Under the pieces are notes generated by a model that was not told the origin of the DNA, did not search any database, and saw nothing but the letters and a program-made list of their open reading frames with translations. DNA of 64,000 bases. Source: Verticillium longisporum (Eukaryota; Ascomycota; Sordariomycetes; Glomerellales; Plectosphaerellaceae). The stretch spans positions 930,001-994,000 of the forward strand of contig JAETXT010000004.1 of assembly GCA_019188255.1 (NCBI GenBank), in the 5' to 3' direction. Below, one piece after another: positions 46,475 to 58,153 of this stretch; the first letter of the stretch is position 1; the number at the start of each line of letters is the position of its first letter. A program made the translations under genes and the position numbers.

Positions 46475-49132
46475 ATGGCGAGGGCTCCAGCTTCCTCCCA
46501 GCTAAGCGACGAGAAAAAAAAGGCAACGGGTTTCGCTCGCATGCCTCACTTGCCGAAGCAAGCACATTCGAGTAAGGCGCCAGCAGCCAGAGCGACCCAC
46601 GATACCTTCAAGTACCTGGTAAAGGTCTTTTACAAACCGCAGCGTGGATGAAGTGCGATGGTGTACAGCCAGTCTGCGGCTTCTGTCAGCGAAATAGTGC
46701 TGAGTGTAATTTTGCGCACGAGGAAAACAAGCGCAGGTCCGTGTAGCTCCGGGGATCGTATTCTTCATCCAGTGTGCTGACAGGTTCATGTTCGACCCAT
46801 CTTCCAGACCCCCGAGCAAGAAATGTGTTGAATCGCTGCAAGCGAGGATACGTCACCTCGAAGAGCAGCTAGCAGCAGCCGAGTCTCGAGCAGTTGTCGA
46901 GATTCCATCTTGTGACACCATCAACGACAGCACAGACGTCCAGTCGGATCCCACTGCGCCCAACGAAGATGGAGAGGACCCCCTTTCCAATCTCACTGCC
47001 CTAGTGGGACGCCTCAACGTCGCAGACGACGGCCAACTCCATTACTTCGGGTCACAAAGCTCGTACAATCTCCTCAAAAAGCATGCCGATGATGTGGCCT
47101 CTCTGGAGCCGTCTTTGAAAATGCAAAGACAGGGCTTGGCCGCCGCTGCGCAGCTCGACAAACTCGTCGCCATCCCCGTTGAGCTTCAGCAGCACCTCCT
47201 GGAGTTCTACTGGCAGGGGCAAAATCCTTGGAACTACGTAATCCACAAGGGCGCCTTCATGAAGCTTCGAGGTGAGGATGACGGCCGACACTGTTCTCCT
47301 CTTCTGCTGTCCTCCATCTTCGCTGGTGACGCTAGGTACTCGGATCAAGTCGAACTGCGTTCGAGACCGGATGATCCAAGCATGGCTGTTGACGCCTTTT
47401 GTGACCAAGCCAAGATTCTGCTCCTTTATGAAAGTGAGGCGCCAACTATCACTAAGGTCCAGGCCGCGTGCATCTTGGCTCTCCGCATCATGTCGGATGG
47501 CAAGGAAGCTCTCGGTTGGCTATATGCAGGTATGTTGTGCGAGTGACTTATATAGCACGGCGGAAAGTCGATCACAAGGACTGATAATATGCGAAAGGCA
47601 ATGCTACGAGGATGGCCCATAATCTTGGCCTCCATGTTGATCTCTCCGATTGGACCTCCACAACGGCCATGGCCCCAGAAGATGTCGAGGCGAGAAATTC
47701 ACATGGTGGGGATGCTATGTGGTGGACAAGTGAGTCTGCTCTCCTTCGGCTCTATTTGTTGAGTGCTTTCGCTGATCATCCAGACTCTTCGCCCTCGGTC
47801 TGGGACGCCCTAGCAGTACCCCCAAAATGAGTATCACCTGTTCCAAGCTCAGGACTGACGGTGACGAAGAATACACACCCTGGGTGCCTCCATTTACTTC
47901 GTCCGCTGGTCTTTTATCCTTGGGTGTTCACTCTTGCATTCCATCAAATGCTTCTCATCTCTCGGACACCATGACGATTGCCTGCGAGGCAATGGACGCC
48001 ATGTACGAGCCACGCTCAAACGCACGCTTGCATGTCTGACGTGTTCCAGTTATGCTCCCAATATCAAGCTTTCGTCCCATGAAATGGAGGCCATCGTTAC
48101 GAAGGCAGACGTGGAGTTGAGGTCACATTACGGAGCGTTGCCCACTTACCTCCGGCTGACTGCTTCAACGCAAACGCCCATGCTGCCTCACGTTTGTCTT
48201 TATCAGTGAGTCCACCAAATGCTGTCTATTTGTTTCGGCGACAATTGTAACGAGCTCGTTGTGGTAAGGCAAGATTGCTGACGGGCATGCGCAGCGTGCA
48301 GTATCATGCACACCTAATCCTCCTCCACAGGCCTCTTATGCAAGGACGGAACAAAAATGTACGAAGGGCTAGTGACAATACTGTAGACCATGAGCCCGCC
48401 ACCAGCAGTCACGGGGGCGAAGACAACGAGCATTCAGCAGTGTGTAGACATTCTGCGACAGAAATCACGAGACTGCTTCGACAATACAAGCAGCATTATA
48501 CTCTGGTATGTCATCTGCACCACCCATGGCACCCCATGAATAAGGCGGACCCTCGATGAGACTGACACGCTTTGGAGCGCCGCATTCCCATCGCAGCCGT
48601 TCATCTATGTTTCTCCGCTGCTGTGATCCACCTCATCGATGCTCGGCCGTCGAGCCCAGCAAGACAACAGGCAATCAGACACCTGCAGACATGTGTCGAT
48701 GCCCTTGAAGATCTTCGGGTTCCATGGTGTATGTGGAGCGGCCGCGCAATCCGGGCCATACAGCTGCTGGCCGCTGAATGGTATCACTGCGAGGACTTGA
48801 CCCAGTTGCAGTCGTGCACCGAGTCCCCCAACGCAGACACTAATGGGCACGGTGTACTTACGATAGATGAGGCATCAAGAAGGGGGCCTGGGCTCGGGAT
48901 GCCTCCAGAGTTGACGGGCCCAGAGAGCAGCGCCAGCCTGGTCGAGACGCCTTTTACTTACGATGCTTGCACCCTCCGATCCATTTACAGATGGTCTCGT
49001 GAGGGAATGGCTGGCCGAAATAGGTTACGAAATGTGAAACGTGCAATGTGCAGATACCAAATGATTGAAAGATTATTTATTGAACTTGAGACGCAGGCCT
49101 CAATAGGAAGATTGAAATGCGAGGTACTATGA
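46475..49132 (+). CDS. Fungal transcription factor, Zn2Cys6 type, frame-disrupted
   Basis: A likely regulator of the dehydratase/nitrilase pair, from position. Tentative exons: 46475-46618, 46643-46736, 46784-47529, 47598-47729, 47784-48002, 48050-48205, 48295-48505 and 48578-49132. The second half of a Zn2Cys6 cluster is clear (KCDGVQPVCGFC then AEC). The first CxxC is not visible, and exon 1 to exon 2 is out of phase. A coiled coil follows (ESLQARIRHLEEQLAAAESR), then the fungal middle-homology domain (MAHNLGLHVDL, LFALGLGRPSS, YAPNIKLSSHEMEAI, HVQYHAHLILLHRP). Exons 4 and 5 are one base out of frame. Other junctions fit family sequence with good branch points. It may be damaged or misassembled. 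Confidence 0.65.
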
Positions 49133-51172
49133 TTTCATTATCTTTCGGTCTTAAGGCAAAAGTAACACCTGCTCTCGTAGTAAGGTACACTTAAAGGGGT
49201 CATGGAATTATTATGCTGTGTGGTCCGTGAAATTTCAATTGTTCCAAGGAAGCATGGAAACAAGTCGTTTTGCAAGAGTCCTGTTCACAAGCAAAGCCAA
49301 AGGCGCAACGTCTAATTTTTGCGCGTCCTTTGCTTTGGGAAGTAAGGTTTTTCAGAGCGTTAAGTCAAGCTTTAAGTAATTTACTCTTGCAGAGTAGTTT
49401 GATTTCTTCTTTTCTTTTTTTTCACGCTTCTATCTCTAACTATACTCTCGTGAAGCTTTAGTCTCTGTCAAGACTTGGTTTCCAGATCCTTCGCGCCGGG
49501 TTCCACGAGGAAGACGAGGAGAGCGAGGAACAAGCGGGCCTAGCCGCTGCTAATAAATATAAAAAAGAAAAGGAGACTAATCTCTAAAGTATCTTCAGGT
49601 CTTTCGTCAGTGAGATGTCTTGAAGCTTGACTTGATGGCAATCGCGAGAGCATAGGATACAACTTGAGGACAACGACTTGTATATTCAACAGTAGCCTGC
49701 AGAGACTAGAACTCACCGGTTTCCCTTATTTGAAGTTAAAAAAAAAGCACTTGATTGAGAACCCAAGCTTTTTACCAAGATGCAACCAACCATCGTCTTC
49801 AACAACTACGGATCATCAGAGATGTTGAATCCGAGGTGGCCAGGAGTTACATGCCCCACATCCGGCGATGGACCGTTGCGGAAATGACGACACAAGCCCG
49901 ACACGAAGAGAGGCAGACCTCGGCATTGCTCTCTCAATGTACCAACCTGGCTTTCCTCTCCGTCACATCTAGGAAGCAGCTGTCGCGAATTTATATCATC
50001 GCATCGTTTACTCGGCCCATCACAACCAATTCTGCGACTGCTTCACTCGCGTCTTATCAAAATGAACATTGTCAAGCCACAGGCCCAACCGCTGCCTTCG
50101 CTGCAGACCGCCTGGGAGCGACACACGCCGCAGCCCAACCCTGCCACCTGCCACCCCGTCTTCTTCTCGGAAAGGCTGCGAAGACCGCCCACTGTTCTCG
50201 GAAGTACAGGCAGTTTCAGCCCTGTCGCACAAGGGTACATCTATCGCGAATCGGGGAGGGCTGACAGCGATGCTGTACCGAAGCTGTAGGAAACCCAGGC
50301 AGATCTCACTTCGGGATGTACGGAGTGTTCTAGCATCAGAAGGCCCCAACAATGAGAGTGGCCAAATTCACGGCTTCAACCCTCTTGCGCTCTTGGCCTT
50401 TCGCATTCATCATATATCCAAGCGTGCAAGAAAAGTCATCTTTGCGGGTGTGCGCAAAGCGACGGGATGATTCTGAGAGTGAGCGACTGCGACTGAGCAT
50501 ATCGTGGCACATGCCTAGCCGTTGCTGACTTCTCCTACGGGAAGAAGTCCTTGCCACCTGTTTGGACAAAGTCTCGAGTTATTCGACATCAAGGTCAAAT
50601 CAAAGTCATTGGCACCAGCCTCTTGATTCCAAGGTGGGCGTCTGGGAGCTTGAGCTACTTCAGCCAATCCAGGCATATATCGGACGGTTAATGGTGATGA
50701 TAACGACGGGAAAGGTGTTTTTCAAGCAATCTCTGGACGAAGCAGCACATGAAATTTTGGTGTATACGCATCTTATACTAGCAACGCTACATAGCGGTCA
50801 GAACCATTCCCTTTGGCGCTTTGTATCAACGCCAAATTCCGTTACAATCAGTATAATCGACAGTCAATGCTCCAATCACCAGGTGCAGCTGGGATGTTAT
50901 TGGCGCTACTGAAGATAGGAGCTATGAGCGTAGGTCTGTGAGAGACTAAAAGCGCAATTGGGGGTACTCGATTTCCGTCGAAAAGTGCGCCTTGACAAAA
51001 GAGAAGAACGACCCTCGTTGGGCCAATTGAGCCGACGAGGCCAGGGTAGTGTACCATATTACAAGCGCGAAACAAACACACTCTCAGCGTGTCATCGCCA
51101 TGCTGCCAAATTCCAAGTGACTGTGACCCAAAAAAAAAAACCCCCCAAGCCCGCTTCTTCGAGCATCCCGCC
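49133..51172. other. Intergenic region
   Basis: About 2 kb with no supported gene. A 75-codon frame at 50,062-50,289 and others overlapping it have no recognisable motif. The part from 49,140 to 49,750 is AT-richer than the rest of the island. Confidence 0.45.
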
Positions 51173-51939
51173 TTACCCCCGCACGGCAATCACTATGACC
51201 GACAGGATGAGGACGATGACGAGCGCCAGCAGCGCCATGAGCTTGACGTTCTTCCACCACATCTTCCTCTTAAGACCCCGACTGCGAACGCGAAACTCGC
51301 GCGCGCTGCCGCCCAGACGATCCGTCTTGTCGACGAGGAGGTCGATGCGCTCGCCGCGCTCGAGGAGCCCCTCAATGTTGCGCGTCATGATGCCCCTGAC
51401 ATCGTCGATCTCGCGCTGGACGTTGTTGATGGCGTCGTCCTTGCCGCCGGACGTGGTGCCGTACTCGACCATGAGGCTCTTGAGCTCGCCATTGAAGGAT
51501 GCGGCGCCGTAGTTGGGGAGATCGGCGTAGTCGGTCGTCTCGGGCGTCAGGCGCTCGAGGAAGCGGCGGCGGATCTCGAAGAGGAAGCCAAAGGGGATGC
51601 GGCGGCCCAGGCTGGCGTCGGCGATGACGAGGAAGGTCAGGCCGCCTGCTCCGGATGAAGAGTGGTCGGGGTGGTCAGACGGGGATTCGGCAATGTAGTG
51701 GATGTGGTGGGTGCCGTGGGTGTAGGTCAGCTTTTGGCTGGTCGAGTGCTCGATCTTGGGGAGGATGAGGGAGGCTAGAGACGACGTCTGGGAGGAAGCG
51801 GAAGTTGTGCATTCGGTAAGAATAGTATTGTTGTGCGCGATGCAGGAGCTTGGAGTTGTCAGCAGACTGGGAGGGGGTCAGTGGACTAAGGATTGTCATA
51901 CTAAAGCAGCGGCGTCGCTGGTGATGAGGAGGAGGCCAT
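51173..51939 (-). CDS. R-SNARE with longin domain, VAMP7/Nyv1 type
   Basis: Drives fusion at vacuoles or late endosomes. Two exons: 51939-51902 and 51848-51173. The 53-base intron has a GCTGAC branch point and an AAG acceptor; this acceptor gives the family start PLLYSCIAHNNTILTE. The 237-residue product has an N-terminal longin domain (FLVIADASLGRRIPFGFLFE, ERL), then an R-SNARE motif with the zero-layer Arg in LLERGERIDLLVDKTD. A C-terminal membrane anchor (LMALLALVIVLILSVIVIAV) ends the protein. The intact gene contrasts with its damaged neighbours. Confidence 0.92.
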
Positions 51940-52468
51940 CTTTGTGAGAAGTCGCACGCTTGCGTGCAGTATGTCGGTCCCGGGAACGTGGAAAGAGTTG
52001 TCGCTTGGAGCGGAACAGTGACTGCACTTGAGAGACGCGCAAAGGTTGATTGTTGGGTACCTTAGATTGTCAGCAGAAGGGCGGCGAGGTGGGTGGTGTT
52101 GATGGGCGATCCACGCCAGCGAACGACGAATGCGTGATGACGACCTACCGATGCTGGCTTGCCAAGACGCATGTCGCAGGACCACGAGCCCCACCCACTC
52201 TGGCCTGCCTTTGGGAGAATGGGTCTGGGAATGCAATGCAATAGGGTTATGCATCTGGGGAAGGGAATGCACCATTGAAGGTTCACCGGAGATGCCTTTT
52301 TCGTATCTGCCACTTTAACCAATACACCAACACTTGAACCCCCATTACTTATCTATTCTGTTGATTCCCATTTTCTCCTTGAGCCTGAAAAAGCGTATAG
52401 TATCAAGGTGGATAAGAGTTGTTGTAACTGGCTTAGTTTGTCGCCCAACGCGCCCCCAGGGTACGTTT
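51940..52468. promoter_or_regulatory. Upstream region of the R-SNARE gene
   Basis: Holds the R-SNARE promoter and ends exactly at the copia LTR. Its last five bases (52,464-52,468) are CGTTT, the complement of AAACG found beside the left LTR. Confidence 0.5.
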
Positions 52469-52622
52469 TGTTAGAGGTCTAAGGGAGGAAAGGTGTTGTA
52501 TTCGGAAGCTATTCTCTAGGGCAGGAGGGTGCCTGGAACTAAGCTATAGGAGGAAGGTGCCAGGGCACAGGCCACCTAGCATTAGGTGACCGCTAGAAGC
52601 CCTAGGCGAATACTACTAATAC
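52469..52622 (-). mobile_element. Copia-type LTR (154 bp), right partner, inverted
   Basis: Starts TGTTAGAGGTC on the plus strand and matches 23,182-23,334 in inverted orientation. On the minus strand it is preceded by a G-rich polypurine tract (plus-strand CCCCCC at about 52,623), so it is a 3' LTR of a minus-strand element. Confidence 0.8.
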
Positions 52623-54250
52623 CCCCCTATAAGCACTATCTAAGGCGTATTAGCTATTAGGTCTATAAGAGTCCCCGTAGGCACCTCGTAATAGGCCTCT
52701 TTCCTAATCCTAGTACTCTAAAAATATAATCTCCTAGCTAATTAGAAGCCTAGGATTAGTATAATAGTAATAGCTAACTTAGTTTATATTAATAAAGCGT
52801 AATTAGCGAATAAATTCTACGTACTTTTCGAGGCTAAGGCCCTTTATAAGTCTATTAATAAACATTTTAATAGAAAGTATATAGCGAAGCTTAAAATCGC
52901 TTATAGTAACGCGTTCTTAAACCTATTTATATCGAATATCGATATAGTGAGTACGTATAGCGTTAAAAGGGTTAAAGGTAATTATTAGAATATTCTAGCT
53001 ATCTATTAATAAAACGAGAGGCCTTAGAATCCGTACCTTAAAGGCCGCTATAGTATCCTTAATCTAGTTTAAAGTAATACCTATAAGAATAAGATTAATA
53101 AATTTAGCTTCTAAGGTACTAAGAGTAATGAATTATTATTTATACGATTTCTAGGCTATAGGGCTATTAATAAAGAAGACTATATATCCTCCTATAGAAG
53201 TACGACTATAATAATCGCTATATAAGGTATCGCTTATAGTAAAGAGCTTAATATTAGTATATTTATAATACTTAATTCCGAGTAAGAGGGTGCCTTTAAA
53301 GTAGCGAAATATACGTTTAATAGCTATAAAGTATTTATTAATCGGTCCGCTATTCCCCTCGTAGAGCTTTAAGACGCTAAAGCTAATATTAAGGCGAGTA
53401 TTATAGCTAAGATAGTTAAGAGTACTTATTATCTCCTAGTATTTCTTTAATATTTAAGGGTTATACGAAGTAATATCTAGACGAGGAAATAAAGAGCCTA
53501 AAGCCTAAGGGGTCTTAACTAGATTAGCTTTATTAAAGCTAAAGCATTATAATATCTTTTAAATATATTTATATTAATATAGTAAAATAAAGCCCTTCTT
53601 AGTATTATAGGTAATATATATACTAATAAACTTATTAATAACTAATATATCCTTAAAATTATAAATTAATTTTAATATCTAGATAGATCCCTTAATAGCT
53701 TTAGTAGAAAGCCTAGCGATAGTAATATTATTAACGTATACTAATAGGATAACTCTAGTATATTTATTATATAGGAGATATAGGTTCCCTATAATATAAA
53801 TATAGCCTAGTTTATTTAGCTTCTTAAATAAGAATTAAAACTATTAAAAAGGAGCTTCGCGAAGCCCGTAAAGGGCATTATTAAGGCGATAAACCTTATT
53901 AATACTATCCTTATATCTATAAGGCTATTAAACGAATATATAAGTATTAATAGGAGTAAGGGCTACGAGAAACGTATTATCGAAGTTAACGATAATAAAT
54001 TAAAGGTCTAAGTAAATAATAAAGGCGAAGAATAAGTAGATTAAAACCGAGTAAGTAATTATAGTATAGAGGTCCTATATAGCCTACTAGCTTAATTAAC
54101 GATTATTATAGATTACCTACCTAGTACGAAATCGCTAAAAGGAAGTCTTTATATCGAGAACCTATATTCCTAGGAGGACCCTAGTACTAATAAGGGGGTC
54201 TACTAGGGTCTAGGTCTTATACTTAAGTAAGTTAGTAATTTATTTATTAA
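52623..54250 (-). mobile_element. RIP-mutated copia element, RT and RNase H part
   Basis: On the minus strand the RNase H (YFKGTLLLGI, SIGGYIVFF, FITLSTLEAKF near 53,100-53,350) and reverse transcriptase (RLNNALYGLREAP near 53,880) are readable between stops. The integrase and gag parts are not found in order further right, so the element is broken. RIP here is milder than in block 1. Confidence 0.75.
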
Positions 54251-55448
54251 AAGCCGGTAATATAGTTATAGTCACGGGGACCGATAATCTTAGATCTTAA
54301 ATACTCGAATAATAGTATTATATTAAGATATCCCTCCTTATTAAGGGAGGATATAGGGGTTCTCTATATATATTATAATCCCTAATTATATAATTAGGAT
54401 TAGTAAAGGCTAATTATTACGGTTCCATGATTATTATACTATAATTATCTAGCAGTAATTATAGGAAGGTAATCCCCGTTAGTAATTATAGGACTATGAT
54501 TACCGATTTACGGTTACGTAATAGGGTCCGCTTAATTGCCTATATATTATACCCGTAATAAATGCCCCGCTACGAAAGCTATTACGTCCTCGTAGGCTCT
54601 ACTATAATTATAGTAGTCCTATAAGGACTATCGGGCTATTAGCTTTATAGCGGCTAGGCTATAGAAGTCTATAGTAAAATCTTAGATAAAGGAAACGCTA
54701 GCTAGGATAGGGGAAGAGGGTATATAAGGAGGTATATAAAGATATAAAAGGAAACGGGTATAGGGGCGTTAGCTTAATTAATAAGGAAAGCTATATATAA
54801 TAGGGATAATATATAAATTACTAGGATATAGAAGGGGTAAAGTTAGGGTAATTATCTATAGGATTCTTAGGTATACTAGCTATATTATATAACTTATATA
54901 TAGCGTCCTAGAAGATTATTATAATTATTTTCCTATTTATTTCCCTTTACTTTTATAATACTTTCTATAATCTCTATCGATAATTATAATAATAATAGCT
55001 ATATTATAGTAATAGTAAATATATATTATATCGGTTATCGTAAATATTAGTATTTAGATAGGTTTATTTTATTAAATAATATTAGCGGCTTAGTAGCTTT
55101 TATAATTAAATATTCCTTAATTATCGGGTTTATTATTACTAAGATAGATTATATCGTTAGCGGATATAATATCGCTATCTACTTCCTATTTAGTAGTATA
55201 GATATATATAAAGACGAGCTCGATATCGTAGGACTTAAGGTATTAAATAGCGCTAGCTAAGTAATAGACGTATTCCTCTAGCGAGGCTTTAGCGCTATCC
55301 TCTAAGCGTAAGCGGATCTTAGCTATTATAGTAGCTATACGTTTATTAATAATCTTAATAGTATTAATAATAATCTACGAATAATTAATAAATACTAGGA
55401 TATAATAGATAGCGGTTATTAAGAGGCTAGATATATTTATAATATCGA
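54251..55448. repeat. AT-rich RIP-mutated repeat, unassigned
   Basis: TpA-rich sequence with stops in all frames between the copia fragment and the DNA transposon. No transposon domain is recognised with confidence and no host gene is seen. Confidence 0.6.
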
Positions 55449-55450
55449 TA

Positions 55451-55498
55451 ACGTAATCCACAAGCGAGTGGTTCACCCAAGCGAGTGGTTCACTTCGC
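55451..55498. repeat. Left terminal inverted repeat with internal direct repeat
   Basis: It contains AAGCGAGTGGTTCAC twice at a 17-bp spacing. The right repeat (57,263-57,310) has the same layout with one A/T change. These may be paired transposase binding sites. Confidence 0.85.
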
Positions 55499-55548
55499 CC
55501 GGGCCCACGACCTACACCTGAATTCTACAGATTCCACCTCCGCCCGCG

Positions 55549-57203
55549 ATGGAGACTCTTTCAAAAGAAGGTCAATTATTCCTTGCTATCCAAGCTATGG
55601 ACAATGACCCGAACCTAAGCGCCCGGAGTGCTGCGAGGATCTACACCGTCCCCTTAACGACGCTCCTCCGACGCCAGAAGGGCAAACCCTCCCGACGCGA
55701 AAGCCCGCCCAATTCTGCCAAATTAACAGTACTAGAAGAGAAAACTATTGTCGAATATATCCTTGACCTAGATGCGCGATCTTACCCTCCCCGGTTGGGT
55801 GAGGTCGGAGATATGGCGAATCGCCTGCTTGCCGACCGTGACGCGCCACGCGTCGGGAAGAACTGGGCCGCAAACTTCGTCAAACGGCAACCAGAGCTCC
55901 GGACGCGTTTCTTTCGCAAGTACGACTACAAGAGGGCCCAATGCGAAGATCCGGACGCGATAAACGCGTGGTTCCGCCTCGTGCATAACATGATCGCCAA
56001 GTACGGCATCCAAGAGGCTGACATGTACAACTTTGACGAGACCGGCTTCCAGATGGGCGTTATCGCCAACGGAATGGTCGTGACCAGTTCGGAAAGACGG
56101 TCCAATGTGAAGATGAGGCAGCCAGGCAACCGGGAATGGGTTACGGTGATCCAGGGCGTTGGCGCGTTGGGTTTCTCCGTCCCGCCGTTCATCGTGGTTT
56201 CGGGCAAGTACCACCTCTCGAGCTGGTACCAGGACGACGCGATTTCTCGCGACTGGAGAATCGCAACATCTCCAAACGGCTGGACGACGAATGATATTGG
56301 TCTGGAATGGATTCGGCATTTTGACAGGCATACAAAGTCCCGTACTTCGGGCGGTTATCGCCTACTGATCCTGGATGGCCACGAAAGTCACCACTCGGTC
56401 GACTTCGAACTCTACTGCAAGGAGAACAACATCATCACACTCTGTATGCCTCCTCATTCGTCACATCTACTCCAGCCTCTCGATGTTGGGTGTTTTGGCC
56501 CACTAAAGAAAGCATACGGTCGGCAAATCGAGGATAGGATGAGGGCGGGTACAACGCACATCAGCAAAGAGGACTTCTTCCCGGCGTTTTCGGCTGCATT
56601 TCAGCAAGCAATGACAGAAAAAACATCCAGGGAGGCTTTCGAGGAGCGGGGCTTGTCCCCCATAACCCGGAAACAGTCCTGTCAAAGCTGGATGTGAGGT
56701 TGAGGACGACGACGCCTCCGGGGACGTCCCACGGGGAGCGTGATTCTTGGGTCTCTAAGACGCCCACTAACCTGCTCGAGGCAGGTTCCCAGACTGACTT
56801 CATCAAAGGGCGAATCTCACGCCACCAGGGAAGCTCCCCAACGTCAATTTTAGATGCTGTTGACTATCTTGCGAAGGGGACGCGGGGTGTTATGCACCAG
56901 ATCGCTCTTTTGAAGTCAGAGGTTATGATCCTTCGAGAGGAAAATGCTACACTAAGCCGACGCCGGAGGGCCAAAAAGCTACGTCTCCGGGAAGGAGGAA
57001 GCATGGCTGTAGGCGAGGGACAGGACAAGATTGCTCAGAAGGAAGTAGATATCCAGATAAAAGAGGAAACGCTGCAGAACCCGGGTCCCGCGTCGTGGTC
57101 CCAGCCGAAGAAACGATGCTGTAGCGTATGCGGGAAGACCGGCCACAACGCGAGAACTTGTCAGGTAGCTATCTCATCGTCTGCAAAAGACGAGGAGGAG
57201 TGA
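55549..57203 (+). pseudogene. Pogo/Fot1-type transposase, one-base frameshift
   Basis: The first frame gives 382 residues: a psq-type helix-turn-helix (SARSAARIYTVPLTTLLRR), a CENP-B-type DNA-binding region (GKNWAANFVKRQPELRTR) and a DDE_1 catalytic domain with D163 (NFDETGF), D276 (ILDGHESHHS) and D312 (LLQPLDVG), a DD35D spacing. Near 56,651-56,661 one base appears missing: family sequence continues in another frame as PHNPETVLSKLDVRLRT to the stop at 57,203. Repaired length would be 551 residues, normal for the family. The C-terminus has a CCHC zinc knuckle (CSVCGKTGHNARTC). With the shift, the product lacks its last third but keeps all three Asp. Confidence 0.88.
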
Positions 57204-57431
57204 TTTTAATTGATTTACGGCGTTTGGGTTGAGGTTTTCCTCGGAATGTTTGTCGGGTCGGGGTGAAGTGAACCACTCGCATGGGTGAACCACTCGCTTG
57301 TGGATTACGTTATAGAATTAGCTTTTCCTTAAATAGCTTTATTATTTTAAATTATTATATTTTTAGAAAGAATTAAAAAGTAATTTATTTAAAATTATAT
57401 AAATTATAATAATAATATCTATAATAAAATT

Positions 57432-58153
57432 TATTAGTATATATTATAATCGAGGTAGGAGGTATTAAATAATAACTAAGGGTATAACTTAGTTATTAAA
57501 TTAAGAGATAATAATAGATAAGAGGAAAGGAGATATAAAAGTAGTTATATCTCTAGAAAGAGATATCGGGTCGGGAAATAGATCGTAGATTCTTATAGCC
57601 CTTAATAAGAGCTATAAAATAATATATTTTTCGTTTAGATCGAAGGTAAGAAGGTAGAGGGGTAATTAAGAAGAAGGTTATAATTAATTAAGAGAAGTAC
57701 TTAAATTAATCCTAATAAGAGTAAAACGTATCTTAGAAAATATCTATTTCTAATAATTAAGAATATATAAATTAGATAGGAATTACTATATAAAGGGGAC
57801 TTATAAGTATTATTAAAATTAGATAATTATTAAGATCTAAAAACCTAAAAAATAAATCTAAGGGGTACTATCTATATATAATAGACTAATCCTTAATAGC
57901 TATACGTAGATAAGGCGCTTAGACTACCTCTAGACTTATAGGGGAAGTAGAGTCGCATTTTAAGCTCTAGCTAATAGGGTAAAAGAGAACTTAAACGCTT
58001 ATTATTATAGGGTAGCTCTATAGAATATTATAAAAGTTATACTATTCTATAGCTACGATTTCTCTCTATTTTATAATATATATATCGTTATACCTTAGCT
58101 TTTATTTAAGCTACTAGAGTAGTTATAAGACTCTAACCCTTATAACTCCTATA
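57432..58153 (-). mobile_element. Long copia LTR, copy 2
   Basis: Inverted copy of 28,398-29,117, about 722 bp. Just to its left, 57,313-57,431 matches the protease region at 24,826 in inverted orientation, so the pogo element sits inside copia sequence. Confidence 0.7.

Larger units (their letters stand above)
55451..57310 (+). mobile_element. Pogo/Fot1-type DNA transposon, 1,860 bp
   Basis: Terminal inverted repeats start ACGTAATCCACAAGCGAGTG and extend about 48 bp with one mismatch. A TA dinucleotide flanks both ends (55,449-55,450 and 57,311-57,312), the target duplication of the Tc1/mariner superfamily. The body is GC-rich and shows no RIP, although it sits in RIPed copia DNA, so it arrived after the RIP episode. 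It carries one transposase gene. Confidence 0.93.

Noticed and set aside
50062..50289. 75-codon small open frame
   Set aside because: No motif, overlapping frames of equal quality, no promoter or splice evidence.
51867..51901. 35-base intron in the R-SNARE gene
   Set aside because: A 53-base alternative with a later AAG acceptor and a better branch point gives the family sequence YSCIAHN.
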